DNA of 64,000 nucleotides from Cubamyces lactineus (GCA_022376465.1 JACDTU010000005.1:1476001-1540000), one strand, 5' to 3'; positions 24,109-36,752 are shown, counted from the stretch's first letter. Notes: generated by a model not told the origin, from the letters alone. Numbers and translations: made by a program.

Positions 24109-26863
24109 ACTGCGAGCGCGGTGCCCCCTCTTGTCTGCTTCCCGCCTCCTGACCCCTCCCTGGAAACCTTCTCCTGCCCTGTCCTGCTCTGCTGTTCCGT
24201 CTAGGACCGTGTACGGTGTATAGTAACCCTCCTGCTGCTCGTGCTCCCGCGCCTCCTCCATCCCCCCACCACACGCCCCGCGCCTCCCCACACGCGTCAC
24301 ACCCGTCCGCCTGCTCGCGGTACCCCCCACGCTTGTCCGTGCTCATGTCTTCATGATGATGACTCGACGACGAACGACCATATATCCCCTTCCCCTCCGC
24401 TCCGCCGCCTACCTCATCCATCCGTCCACCCACCCACCCACCCACCCACCCACCTACTCACCCACCGGCTGATCACCGCCGACATACAACCACCACCACA
24501 CCACCCGCGCCGCGTGTTGTAGAGCAGATTTTCTATATATCGCTGTTCTGATATATTGGTAGTAGCTAGTAGGCCCCCCCTTTCCCGTGCCTCTCCGTCT
24601 TCCGCGTTTCTTTGTGTTTTGCTGCGTAGTAGTTAATGTGCGAGTAATGAGTTAACTCTTCTGATATTCTATGCATGTCTGCGTGGATGGGTGTGGTGTA
24701 AGAAGATGAGGTTGGGGCTTGAGCTTGAGCGTGAGGCCTGCGGGCAACGGAAGGCCCTGCGAAAGGTCCGCTCGGCCGAGTCGATCGATCCTTCATGAAC
24801 AGTGAACTTGATAAAGCGTCGAAGCGGTGCATGGACATTGGCTTGAGGTGAACCAGGGTGAGTAGCTCAGGGTCGCCCGTTTACGGTACTGTGTATGCTA
24901 ACGATGGTCGCGGCCGGGCGCAGCATCGTATATACGAACGCGCTTGAACTTGACAATGGACCACCACGACGGTGGACGTGGACCGTGACGGAGCCCTATG
25001 GTGAGCTCGAGCTGGTACTAATCAAGCACTCATAGGACGCTTACCGCCTAGGGCCCCTCTTGGGCCACTTCCACTGCTAGTTCTCTAGTCAGGAGGCCCA
25101 CATCCCAACGCTGTCAGCGACGTTCGCGGCATCCTCGCCGTTTGTGTGCCGATGCGTCTGCGATAGTGAGGCGGGAGGGCGAGGGGGTACGCGGCGCTGC
25201 GACAACCTGCCTGTATGGCCTGTATGCGTTTAATATTGATATTGAACGCCTGCGAGCCTAGGGGGCATCAGCCATCAGGTGGACTAGCAAGCTCTAGCGA
25301 GTCGTCCAAGCCTACTCGATTCGCTTTTTGCATAGCTGGTACATCGTATGAAGCCCCGCCTCGACCATGATCTTGATGGCTCAAGACTGAGGAACCTCTT
25401 TCACGAAGTTGTCTGCGAAGTAACGGTACGGTTTCATTCCTAGAAAAATAATAGTTAGGACCTACTGACGAGACCACACAGGACACTGTGACTCTACACC
25501 GCCGCAACTCATTTTGGAGCGCAAGTACTGCGTGTCCAGAGTTGTAGCTGATGTTACCGATCCGAATCCTCAGAACCACTGCACCAAATCCTCGTGTGTA
25601 TATTACACGACGGGTACATTGCGGAATAGCTCCCCTGTGGACCCCCTCGTCCACAAACGCACACGCAAATCTCCGCGCGCGATGGACCCTGACTGTGGCC
25701 GACTTCTCGACCACACATCACCACCCACAGAAGACGACGCATGTCGAGTCCAAGATCAACTCCGACCTGGCTCGGGGTCCGGTGCGGGCGAGCGACGCTG
25801 TCCTGGGATCAGGTGTTGCGTTGAACTGTCTCCCCGCGTGAAGGCGTGAAAGAAGACGGTCTGCGTCCACCGTTGCCGATGCCATCGAGTGACACTGCGA
25901 GGGTAGCGGACTCGAATTGTGGTTCGTATAACGGAAGTTCTGCAGGAAGAGGTTCGAAGGTGCGTCCGTTGCTAGAACGTCGCAAATGAATGGACAAGGC
26001 TCGACTCTGTATCTGGGGAGGCGTGCCGGCCCCCTGACCGGCACACGCAGACGTCGCAGGGGAACAGGTGAGTGTTGGCTAGACCGTAGGATGGCTTCGA
26101 TTGTGCCAAATGCTAATTGCTGGAGGTTGGTTTGGTAGGCATGTGCGTCACGTTATGGATCAGCACTTGCGCCCAGTGCTCGTTGGTGCCGCATGCGCTC
26201 GAGGCCCAATCGTGCGACGAACCGGTCTGCGGGCAGGCTGCACTCAAAGCACGAGGGTATTGAACCACCACGCTGCGCAGGGCGTAGGGGAGGAGCGGGC
26301 CACGGGGTGCAGCCAGTGGGTTGCACGTAGTACTGCGCCCTTTTGTTGCGGGAACAACGTGTCAATGTCGGACGTCGAGCACTGCCAGACCACAGCGTAT
26401 ATAATCGATCTCGTTGACAATGGGGGGATCGGCCCCGGGATATTGAGTGTGGGCGCGTGCCTCGCTGGTGGCAGGTGCGGTGTGTCAAGACTATAGGTGT
26501 ATTTGTCTCAGATGGCTGCTGCTGCTGGCTGTGTGGGCAGGGCAGGGCATGGAGCTGGACGAAGAGGTGGTTGTGAGGGAGAGAGGCCTGCAGGGAGGGA
26601 GAGGCGCCTGTTTGTGGGCGCTTGTGGGCCGGGAAGCCGGAAGGAGAAGGCTCACGTCCCGTCAGTTGCGGCCGCTTTGGGCTGCTAGTCGCCAGTCTCA
26701 GTCTCCCTGCAGCCACTCTCCGTCGTCTCCCCCATCCTCTCCTCCTTTTCTTCTCTCTACCCTACCACCATCACCACCACCCGCCCCCTCTGACTAGAAA
26801 TACGTCCGAGTCCTCATGTCTCGCTAGTCTCTCTTCCTCTCCGTTTCACCCCCGCGCCCTGCC
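24109..26863. other. Intergenic between PTR2 and ATG13
   Basis: No supported gene in about 2.7 kb. It contains the PTR2 3' UTR with simple repeats and a CT-rich leader just before ATG13. ORFs on both strands around 25,268-26,716 carry no recognisable motif. Confidence 0.4.
24426..24454. repeat. (CCAC)n microsatellite
   Basis: About seven consecutive CCAC/CACC units downstream of PTR2, in a locally C-rich stretch. Confidence 0.85.
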
Positions 26864-29400
26864 ATGTCCAATGACACCCAGAGGGCCGACCAGATAGCTC
26901 ACAGGTTATACTCCAAGCTTGCTATAGTCGTCAACCATGCCCGAGCTACCATCGAACCCCCGCCCACCGCAAAGGTCGACAAGTGGGTACGTATCCTCCC
27001 GCACCTTCCATCTACCGCCTCCTCTCAATGCGCGCACCTCCTCTAGTTCAACCTTGAGACTCCAGACCCGGAGATCTTCAAGGAGCACACCCGTATCTAT
27101 CGCTCTATCTCCTCTGCCGCCACCGTCCCCCTCTTCCAGCTCCAGGTCCTCCTCTGCGTTCCAGAGCTAGCCAGTAACCAGGTCCTCGTCTACCTCGCCC
27201 CCGACTCCTCCCGCGCGTGCATCGATCCCACCCCGCGCTACATCGTCCTCGAGTCCTGGAACATCGAGTTCACCCCCAACCACGCTGGCTCTCAGGACAG
27301 CGACGATCGCGTCGACGTCGCGCCCTCCACGATATATAAGCATAGCATCCCGCTCTTCCGCACGATATTCACCCTCCTTCGCGTCCTCCCCGCCTGGAAG
27401 CTTGCCAGGCGGCTCCGCAGGCGGGTAGGTGGTGGCGTCGGAGGTCGGAATGGCAACTTCAGCATCCAGCTGCGCGTCGATAGCGTCGATGGAAGCATAC
27501 GCCCGGAGGATATTCTCAGTTTCGGTGAGTCACCGTCGCACTTCGACACGGTTCCGGAGGGACAATGGGGAACTAAGCGAGGCTTCGAAAACCAGATAAC
27601 ACCCCTGCGTCCCTGCGATCGGTGCTGCAGCACGAGAGTCATGTACTGCCCCCGATCACGCACCCCATGGGCGAGCTACAGGTGTCCGCGACGTACCTTA
27701 CCCACCCGACGTTCCAGCTGGATACGCGAGAGTCTCTATTCTCCTCCCGTTTCCTGTCGGAGGGGCCTGACTTCACCCCGACGCTCGTTAAGAACCAGCA
27801 GCGGGACAGTCTGTCAGGTTCGCCGGGGAGCCTGCCGCTCCGTACGTCGTTACCCCGCTCTCCACCGCGGTCGATCGCGGATCGATTCGTCCTCCCCCCG
27901 TCAACGCACACTCGCACGACATCCTTCTCCTCCCAGCAAGGAGTGAAGGGGAGCCCCAGCGGGAGCCCGCGCCTGGGGAACATTCCGCTTCCAGTCACAC
28001 GTAACCTTTCTGGCGCGGGTATGGGTACTTCGGGCGTGTCCGACTCGTCTTCGTCCAGACAGGGCGCTGCCTCGCTCGGGTCGCGTGAGGAGGTGTCTGC
28101 GTTGGCCGCGCGCGTCCGACGCGAGAGCTTACAGGGCCGAAGCTCGGTACGTAGTGTGTTCGATGTGCATGTATGCGCGTGTGCTGATCCGTCTTCGTAG
28201 CTGGATGGGACAGCTCCAGGCGGCGTTCCCATTCGTCGCCCTCCTATTACTTCCGTCAATGCGTTCAAGTCGTCTACGATATCATCGGGCTCGCCTTCGA
28301 CGTCTCTTCGGCAGCACTCGCCGCTCTCTACGGGCGGCCCGTCGCTACCTTCGCGCCCGATGCAGTCACCATCGTCCTCGCGGGTGCCACCTTCACCCAT
28401 CGGCGCTGGTGGTAATATCGCATCGTCGCCTGTCACGCCGTTCAGGCCATCCCCTACCTTCGCGCCGTCTAGTCTGGGCTCTGGAAGATCCCCTGCGTCC
28501 GGAGAAGGCATTCCTGCGAGTCCCGCTACCTCAGGAGGGATTCAAGGCTCGCCTCGCCAGCAAGGTAGAAGATACACGAGCAGCTTCGGGCCCCGCGCTG
28601 CGGGCGCCACTGGCAGCCGCGACGCAAGCCCTCGGGGCAGTCCGGGTAGCGCGGCTAAGGAGATAGACAAGCCATCCGTCAGTGATTTCTGCCCGCAAAC
28701 CACGTTGATCCCGCACTAACCACGATCCCTACAGGGCACATCATTCCTGAGCACCCACACTGACGATGACGACATCTCCGCGTTCGTGCAGGAGATCGAT
28801 GCCCGGAAGCCGCTCGCGAGCAGGCGCGAGGGCTCCCCAGCGCCTGCATCTGCTGGCGCCTCCCCACGCATGCGTGAGCGGACGATCCGCGAAGAGTCCG
28901 AGTCGAGCGACCACGACGTCGCCCCTCCCGCTCATGCTCGCGCACGCACGATGTCCTCACCATCCCCTATGCTTGCGACAGAGTCCGACGTAGATGAGCG
29001 CCTGCGGAAGATGAACGATGCGTTCCTCGCCTCCCTTCAAGGTTTCGGAAGTCGTCGGCGCGAGCCCAGCGGCAGCCCGCGGACAGCGTCTGGGACTGTG
29101 ACCGAGCGGGGAAGCACCCCCCGCAAGCCACTGGACCCCATGGCCTATGCGGGAGACGGTGCCGCACGACGCCAGAGCCCGCTGGAGGGCCCGCGAGCTG
29201 CGGACCTCTCTTCGCCTTCGCCCTCGGGCGATGTGGGCATACCCGCTGCATACGTGCGGCCTCGGCTGGGGTCGACGGGTAGCGCAAGAAGCGGGTTTAG
29301 TGTAGCCTCTGAGGAGGTGTTGGGTCGTATGGACCCCGAGGTTGGACCTAGCGATGAACGGCGGCGGAGCGGGCTTAGTGGGCTCGGGCGCGAGTCATGA
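26864..29400 (+). CDS. ATG13: Autophagy-related protein 13
   Basis: The regulatory subunit of the Atg1 kinase complex that starts autophagosome formation under TORC1 control. Five exons: 26864-26986, 27047-27524, 27596-28146, 28201-28677 and 28735-29400, summing to 764 residues. The N-terminal HORMA domain has ADQIAHRLYSKLAIVVNHAR, FNLETPDPEIFKEH, RYIVLESWNIEF, YKHSIPLFRTIFTLLRVLPA-W, then PITHPMGELQVSATYLTH and LLSSRF-like LFSSRFLSEGPDFTPTL. All these blocks are typical of fungal Atg13. The rest is long, Ser/Pro/Gly-rich and probably disordered, with DDDDISAFVQEIDARKPL near the usual Atg1/Atg17-binding region. The many Ser-Pro sites fit TORC1-dependent phosphorylation, which is known for the family and inferred here. 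The intron at 27525-27595 is needed to restore frame. Confidence 0.93.
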
Positions 29401-31526
29401 GCGTCCCTCCTCCCCCTCCCCCCTGGTTCCTCGAGATAGGTTTGATGCTATCCTGTCAGGCTTTCCATCTGATGAACGGACTCGAACGAGCGAGTGGACA
29501 ACTCGTGATGACGGACGAGCTGACTCCGTTTCTGCATGCACGACTTCCCCTCTCTCCTCTTATCCTCTTATTATCAATGCCGCATCGTCGCTTCTGGTGC
29601 ACTTATGACCCTTTCCCGCCTGTTCTGCTCTTCACGTCTGGAGTTCTGGCCATTTATTATCTCTCCTATGTAGCATGCATCCATCTATCGCGTCTCTCTC
29701 CCTCTCCCTCTTCCTCCTCCTTCACTTCTGCCCCTCACGCCTCTCCTACCACATGGACGCCCGGACTTGCGCCGCAGTCCCGCACTAGTTTCGAAGTCGT
29801 TGTTGCATTATTAGCTCGCCGCGCCCATCCGCGCATATACTCATCCCCCTCAGGCTCTGGTCTCCTTCTCTCTCCTTCTCGTCGTTCATCCGCCCATCCT
29901 CTCTCTACCACGTCCGCCTGAGTCATCTCCCCCCCCCCCTCTTCTCCGAGACCATTCCTTCTATCCTCATCCCCACTTCCATTCCCGGAACCGGCCACCC
30001 ACTGAATTCATGCTGCGTTCGCATAGATTGTGACAATTGTACAGCTGCCCATGGTCAATTATACCATCTCCCATCTCCTCTCTCCCGTAACGCTGAGCCT
30101 CACGGCGATGCCCGCCTGCCCGAATTTCCATAGCTGTGGCTCTTCAACCAAGCTACTTATGTTGACCGTCTTTAGGTTGCGACGAGGTGCTTTAGTTCAC
30201 CAACTAACAACTGCAGGTCAGCGACCCACGTCGCGTCCTTCTGGCTTTCAAGCTCTCACTTCAGATATATGGCGTACTGCGGTGTATACCGAGACCTATT
30301 TAGTTCTATTCAGTCGCCCGCCAGGGTCAGCTCAGGCGAGGCGAGCCCACGTTTCGATCGCATCGGAAGTACGTAGTCAGCGTTTGTTCAGGGTCTGTGC
30401 ACTGATATTCTCTCGTCCCGTACAGCATTCTCGGGTGAGAGCCATGGGAAGGATGGCGTCACCGTGACGCACCGATGGTATCGGTCGGAGCCTCTGAGTC
30501 TTCGAATTCGTAGGGTCAATGTGCCATCTGCCAGCCTGAGTTCCGCGGTTGTTCGGCGGGGGTTCTTGTGAGTGTGAACACTTATGCTCAGTCAGCCGTG
30601 GACGCTCTGAAGGTGATATTGATATTCTCATGATACCCATGTGCTCAGCCAGCGCGGTGCTCTGCTGAGAAGACTTCCGTTGATTTTGATTTATGTTTTG
30701 CCTCTGCGGTCCTTTGTCTATCTTACCGCCGGACAGCTCCTTTTACGGTTCAGGCCTCACGACCTGCATTACGCATAGGCCACCGCTCGTCCCACTGCGG
30801 CCAGCCGATATGTCAAGCCGTACCCAAGTCGAACGAGGAACGATCGGACCTGGAGTTCCGAGTCCTCGCAGAGTCAATGTACCGACTGCCACGGTAACTC
30901 AGTGCCATGCCGGTAAGTTCAGTCGTGGGTGCTTCGGGGATGGTATTGATACCTCTACAGTACCCATGAATTTGGCCAGCGCGATGCGCAGGCTCAGAAG
31001 GCTTCGAATGATTTTGATTCAATCTCTACGGCGTCGACGCAGCCGGCGCTGACTGGGAACACTTTGGTCGATATCTTCAGAGCAGCTGCGGGCCAGTGCT
31101 AGTCCGACCTTACTGGCTTCCCAAACATAATGATGTATGTCGTCCACGCACGTCTACTATGACAGGCATGAGCTATCAATGCTGTTGAACAAGGGTTCTC
31201 GTGTCCTCGAATGATATTGGAGAAGATGAATCGCAACATTTCACCTACCCTCTGGCCCATCAATGGCGCCCACGATGCGCCGTGGGTAGTGGACCTCCTG
31301 GACACCCGCAGTAAGGTTGGTGACCGTTGGTCGAACTCGATGGTATGCACCGTCCCCTGTCACATGCGGACAACTCTTCTCGGACAGCGCCTGTCAAGAT
31401 CCCCTCATATAATGATATGTCTCCGTGCACTGCGAGGCACAGTCATAGCACCAGTACTGGTCGCCATCCTCTGAAGCAACACCGCCCTAGTTCCACCGAA
31501 TTCTCTCCGCTCTCCGCTCTCAACCT
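29401..31526. other. Intergenic, with a diverged direct repeat
   Basis: It contains the ATG13 3' flank, which is pyrimidine-rich with a run of C at about 29,930, and the repeat pair at 30,475-31,022. No gene is supported. Confidence 0.45.
30475..31022. repeat. Diverged direct repeat, two copies of about 190-215 bp
   Basis: Copy A spans about 30,475-30,690 and copy B about 30,838-31,022, in the same orientation. Shared blocks include GGGTCAATGTGCCATCTGCC versus GAGTCAATGTACCGACTGCC, and CAGCCAGCGCGGTGC versus GGCCAGCGCGATGC. Both copies end in an AGAAG...CTTC...TGATTTTGATT string. Spacing is about 350 bp. Divergence is substantial, so this is an old duplication. Confidence 0.6.
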
Positions 31527-33813
31527 ATGCCCCCGTCTCTCGACAACACCTTCGGAGCGTTCTTGCTCGCCACATTTCTCGGGCTGGTGTGAGTACATAC
31601 CGTATATACAGCTTTGGGACTTCGACTGATTCCAAAGAGGAAGGCTGTACGGGCTTACTCTACACCAGTCATACAGATACGTACGCCTCTTTCCAAACGA
31701 TGCCAAGTCTCTCAAAGCGATTGTGCGTCCTGTGCCGCTCGGTGAATGTGCTGTTCACTGATCCTCGTTCGTCGCACAGGTTGCCTTGACTGTGTATGTA
31801 ATCGCGGACGACCTTGTCGATTGTATGTCACTAATCCTTTACAGCATCTTGGAGACCTTTCACAGTGTCTTGTGCATGCATACCTGGTGAGAATTGGCAG
31901 ATCTCCGTCCCTTTCACCTTAACCCTGAGATCATCATTTAGTTACTACTACCTAGTGACCCACTACTTCGACCCGACTGCACTCCTTGATGGCGTTTGGT
32001 GAGTCGTTACATGTCGTTACCAAACTGAGCTACTAATTAGCTGGCTCCAGGTCTATCCGAGTGAGTAATGTCTTCGTAGTGTGTCGAGGCGCTCATATCG
32101 GAGGGTTGGACTAGATTTCGCCCATATCGACGGTATGCCCATTTTGTCTTGCCGATGGCTTCATCGTCAGCATCTGACTGAATAACCCAGGCATTGGTTG
32201 TCTTGCTCTCGGAAGGGTGACTATGAAATCCCTTCTATGCTCGACACGACACCGACTCATATGGGTCCGTAGGTTCTACGCACGCCGCGTCTATTACGGT
32301 AAGTACATCGGTGTCAAGTGCGGATAGTTTCTGATGGGTAGCAGTCGGAACGCGATACAGGACTATTGTCCTCATCGTTGTAAGCCTTCCTATCTCTGTG
32401 GCATATAGTCCATACCATGCCCTGACCCACGTTTCACGACTGCAGCCGATCCTCATGCTTGCCGTCCTTGGTGAGAACTACTTCGTCCAAGTTCCTCAAG
32501 ATGGTTGACGTAGAACTTGACGAATACGTGACATGGCTGGGTAGGGTTCGCCACAGGTGAAAACAAGAAGACCTCATCTGTGCCTAACGTAGTACTAACT
32601 TGTTGCGTACATTACACCTCACTCAGCCGCCTCTATCGAAGCGTGAGTTCGCCTTCTCACAAAGAACTCGGCGAGTTGCGCTGATCATCATACCGCTTAC
32701 TCTGCCAGTTTTATCCGGCCCACCTTCGCTGATTTCGGTAAAGTTGCAGTGCGTGCCGAAAACTTTTGCTGAGCGAGGTTATGTTCGGTTCAGAATGAAC
32801 TGACCCCAACTCTCGTAGTGGACAACGTCCGCTGGCTTTGGCGCAGCCGTGGCAATTGACCTTTTACTTACCGGGACGCTCACCATCACACTTCACAAGA
32901 GCCGCACTGGGTTTAAGAGGTAGACCCAAGACGTTACCATACAGTATACAGTCCTTAACCACCGCTGATCTTAGGACCGACTCTCTGATCGACGTGCTCA
33001 TCATCTACACCATCAATACGGGTCAGTTGGTTCAAGGCCACCACTACCATGGCTAGATGCTTTATGCTCACGCCCACTGCCCACCTCCCGGACAGGTCTT
33101 GTGACAGGGTATGGTGTGATTCCTTGCTGGCTACGACACAGGAATATACGTGCTTACTATGCGAGACGTCTCATGACAGGATATTCAGTGTTCTCTCGCT
33201 CATCTTCGTGCGTTCCTCAATCACAAATGATACGCGGTATGCGCCAGCTTACACCAAATCCTTTCCTCGTCTAGGCTCTCGTCGCGCCGAACAACATGAT
33301 CTACTCCGCGTTCAATCTCATTGCTACGAAGTGTACGTCCATGCATACTACCACGTTCTCATTGTTGATCGCGACAGGACACAATTCAGGTTACGCCAAC
33401 TCCGTCCTCGCAGTGTGAGTAACGGTGCCAGTGAAGGCTCGCCTATCTTTGTCATGCATGCTGATGGACCACTGCTGCCCATGGGAAGGCTCAACTCCCG
33501 CAAGACGATCACGGGCAAGATCGGAGAGGATTGTTTCAACACGGGCTCGTTCGCTTTGTCCACTCTTCAGCGTTCCGGTTTTGAGCAGCTTAGTTCAGCA
33601 AATAAGCGGAATGTTCACCAGGTGAGTTCGCCTTGCGTGAATTTGTTGCGAAGAGCTATCGTAGGCGTTGATACATCGCGCTTAATGCAGCTCCCGGAAA
33701 TCAGAACAGGGACATCAAGCACTGTCGTCGACATTGGGATGCAGAGCAAAGTCACCGTGTTAGCTCAGGACGACGAAGATAGGGTTAATACGGAGGGATT
33801 GGTGTCGAAGTAG
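31527..33813 (+). CDS. DUF6534 seven-helix-type membrane protein
   Basis: A basidiomycete-specific integral membrane protein of the DUF6534 family; function unknown. About 13 short exons keep frame when joined. MPPSLDNTFGAFLLATFLGL is followed by VLYGLTLHQSYRYVRLFPND, VALTVILETFHSVLCMHT, CYYYLVTHYFDPTALLDG, ISPISTALVVLLSEG-FYARRVYY, VGTRYRTIVLIV and AVAIDLLLTGTLTITLHKSR. The family hallmark TGFKRTDSLIDVLIIYTINT-G comes next, then ALVAPNNMIYSAFNLIATK and YANSVLAV-LNSRKTITGK, matching the usual last helix and LNARxxI motif. A hydrophilic cytosolic tail closes the protein. The hallmark aromatic and Asn positions are present, so the gene looks intact. A second family member lies at 54.9-57.1 kb in the opposite orientation. 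Confidence 0.85.
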
Positions 33814-34321
33814 GACCTTTCTACCCCGGGGTGGCCCAGGGTTTGATATCCGGCCAGTGCTCAAGCATGTCATTGAGTGCGTACATACGGCTTACCCGAC
33901 CCGTGAATGCGAATGTATCATTGTTGAGGTGTCACTTGAGCGGAGCATTTCGCAGATGATATGGCTCGAAGCTCGCATATTCAAGTTGCAGCAGCCTCGA
34001 GGTCTCGTTCGCTTAGAGAAGGCAACCACCAAGTTGTAAATAAACAGGGGATTCAAGCCCCGTGCAAGAATATGATCGATGGGCACGAAATTGAGAATGT
34101 CTTCGCAGAGTTTGATTGAGAAGGGGCAAGTGACCATCAATTATGCTGATGTCTATGAGGGTGTTCGTGCTACGAGCCCAATATATCCTCGTAAAATACG
34201 GGTGATCGAGTCGCGGCGTCCGTGTTGATCCTCAGGGTTACTTGGCTCAGGATGTTCACGCGGAAGGACACACCGGTAGTTATTCATACAAGGTCAGAAG
34301 GAAGTGTAAACAGAAAGGAAG
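33814..34321. other. Convergent intergenic region
   Basis: About 500 bp between the 3' ends of the DUF6534 gene and the ECM14-like gene. Nothing recognised. Confidence 0.5.
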
Positions 34322-36380
34322 TCACAGCACCACGAGTGACGAGGATGCAAACGGGGCTACACTGGGAGTATGGATCGAGTTGTGAATGGCGTTCAAGGGT
34401 AAAGGGATCCCGGGCTGCTTACGTTTCTTGTTCTTCTTATTTCGGCCCGATATGAAGCCCGCGAGGAAATGGATCATACTTGCGGTTTCCTCGCCCACGG
34501 GTCTGATCCATTCGGCAGGGAGGGAGAAGCCATACTAGGACAAGCATCCTTGAGTGTGAATCACCCTATCTCGAGAAGTGGCAGGAGAACGCATACCGTT
34601 CCAGTGTCGCGTAGATGTACGGAATAAGAGAACTTGATGCCGGCCTTGGCATACATGTAGTCGACGACGTTTCCGGAGGCTCTGTATGGTATAGTGAATC
34701 AGAGTATCCATAGATCTCGTTAGATGAGCTCACTTGTACAGTTGACGGCACAGGCTTCCCGTCTACGGGGCGCGTCAGTCAGACTAGTCAGACTCGATCA
34801 GGTAGGCATGACTCACAGAGAAGGGGGTGCCATGAACCTGTTTGATGGCGTGCACAGCTCCTAGTGCCGCTTCAAGTTGATCCTCCGCATCCTTGGGAAC
34901 CTTCTTGCATGAGTACGAGAAAGGAGTTGACACTATACCGCGAATGAGTTACGCGATCACGTCGCATTGAATACTCTCAGGAACGGAAGACTAGGCTTAG
35001 GACCTACCCATCTGGCCGTAGCTTCGCAGGTCGACGTAAGCCTTCAGCGAAGACAGAGTGGTTATAAAGTTAGCGATATTGTTGACTTCCGGCGCCTCGA
35101 ACGGACGATGTCCGGGGTACCATGGGGAACAAGGATCGGCGTCTACAGCCTCATATGAGGCTGTATCATTGACACCAGCATCCATGAGAGAAGGAAGCCG
35201 AGATTTGGACTTCCATTTGTGGCCCTGAAAACGCCATGATTAGGTGTTTGTCGACCATATGCAGGGATAGCGACTTGCCCAATTCCTGGTGATGATGGTC
35301 AGCCGGGTTTTGAGTTGCAAGTAAGCCTTGACTAACCTGTTCATATCAATCCCGATGCATTTCTCGTCCGGTCCGATGTTCTGTCTATTCTTGTACCTGT
35401 AGACAAGTCAAACTCCCGGCCTTGACATGGCTCAGGATTAGACGTACCAGAGACGGTCATTTTCCCAGGTATGTACGTACCCGTCCGGATTGGGTACAGG
35501 AATGACGTAGAAATCCTACAAGACCCCGACACCATGAACGCGATTATGAGCCGTAGGACAGATGAAGCCTTACAAAGTAATCCAGCCAGGACGACAATGC
35601 AAAGTCTTCAGTCCCATCAACAACTAACGCATGTGCCAGGTACAACGCTGTAGATGTCGCTATCCACTTCGTCATGCATGAAAGGTATGAGCATAGCTTA
35701 AAGAATCGTTTAGATACCGCTGACCTCACGAGCGTGCTGAGCACCGGTGATTACAAACCCTGTTTTCTTCGTAGTCGACGACTTTCCCCGGTCGCGTAGC
35801 TCAAGATCGCCCCGGGAGAGATGCATTGCAATCATCTCTCTGCCTTCAGCCGAGTGGCCTATGTTGATGAGTTCTACCACGTGCGGATATGTATTTGCCA
35901 AGTCCCGCATGAAGTCCTCTATCTCATATAGCGGGTGGTAGACAGAGTGATACGTCGAGTTAGCAAGGGTGCTGAGATTCCATCCTCGCGCGTAGAGAGA
36001 CAGGTCCTCGAAGCGCTGGATTGCTACAGAACCTGCCTCAGGGATGGGCAGGTCACGGCTCCGTTCTGGCTCCTGGAAGTAGACGTCCATATGAGATTGG
36101 CCGACGCTCCACAAATAAGCATCGAGGTTCTAGGATATGGATTCGGGTCAGTTCATCCCGAGCGCTGTCATCATTGTTGAACGACTACGACCTCTGTCAG
36201 ATAGAGTCCGCCTTCCGGCGCAGCCCAGCCCCAGAGTTCAGGCTGTGATAGAGCATATCGTCTCAATATGCCATGAGGTACAGGCTGTTCAAAAGCTTCC
36301 TGTGCATTTGTGAATGATTTTTGAGAGTAAGCAAGACCGGCACACGACACGAAAGTGAGCCAGCGCTGGAGCATCCTCAT
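34322..36380 (-). CDS. ECM14-like inactive metallocarboxypeptidase (M14)
   Basis: A secretory protein of the M14 carboxypeptidase family, closest to fungal ECM14, a pseudoenzyme linked to cell-wall biogenesis. A signal peptide (MRMLQRWLTFVSCAGLAYSQ) is followed by a propeptide-like region. The catalytic domain runs YHPLYEIEDFMRDLANTYP, then VITGAQHAREVSGI (zinc ligands His and Glu of HxxE present), and GDIxMNR-NWGHKW-like exons. LKAYVDLRSYGQM has Arg where active enzymes have the third zinc ligand His (DLHSY). KFSYSVHLRDTGTYGF has His where the catalytic general-base Glu belongs (ELRDTG). The loss of Glu fits ECM14; the loss of the zinc His as well makes catalysis very unlikely. The end after EWIRPVGEETASMI is a basic NKKNKKRK tail with a hydrophobic finish at 34,322; a donor-like GTAAGC there leaves the exact C-terminus uncertain. 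Confidence 0.85.
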
Positions 36381-36484
36381 GATGGTCCGGGTTCAAGTCG
36401 AAATGGCGCCGTCACATACACACGTTCCATCAAATAGGGCGTTCTGTGGCAGGTTATATATTACGTAAATTGTCTGCTTTCAAG

Positions 36485-36583
36485 CCTTCGATAGCTCAGT
36501 TGGAAGAGCGTGAGACTGTAATCGGGTATTCCGTCACAAAAAGTGGCATCTCAAGGTCGCTGGTTCGATCCCGGCTCGAAGGA
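36485..36583 (+). tRNA. tRNA-Tyr(GTA) with 26-nt intron
   Basis: Acceptor stem CCTTCGA pairs with TCGAAGG. The D arm has TAGCTCAGTTGGAAGAG (A box), and the T arm contains GGTTCGATCCC (B box). The anticodon stem TGAGA/TCTCA encloses CTGTAA, with anticodon GTA at 36518-36520. An intron follows the base 3' of the anticodon (about 36522-36547), the canonical position. Introns are near-universal in eukaryotic tRNA-Tyr genes. The discriminator base is A. Confidence 0.95.
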
Positions 36584-36587
36584 TTCC

Positions 36588-36592
36588 TTTTT
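36588..36592 (+). terminator. RNA polymerase III terminator of tRNA-Tyr
   Basis: A run of five T residues starts 5 nt after the end of the tRNA, the usual Pol III stop signal. Confidence 0.85.
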
Positions 36593-36752
36593 GTCTTGTT
36601 TATCGCCCCTCCTTGCACTTGTTCCTTCTTCGAACCAAATTCGGACCTGTACGCAATTTATACTTGCCGACAGCGAAGTAGATGCGAATTCATATGTTCG
36701 CACAAAACTGGTATACATAGTACAAAAGGTGGATACCACATGCATTTCAGCC

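Noticed and set aside
23422..24330. 302-codon open frame antisense to the PTR2 last exon
   Set aside because: Its composition (Arg/Asp/Glu/Val-rich, no motifs) is what the strong C-ending codon bias of PTR2 produces on the opposite strand.
27639..28511. 290-codon minus-strand frame inside ATG13
   Set aside because: It is antisense to the Ser/Pro-rich ATG13 exons, which are confirmed by HORMA motifs and in-frame splicing.
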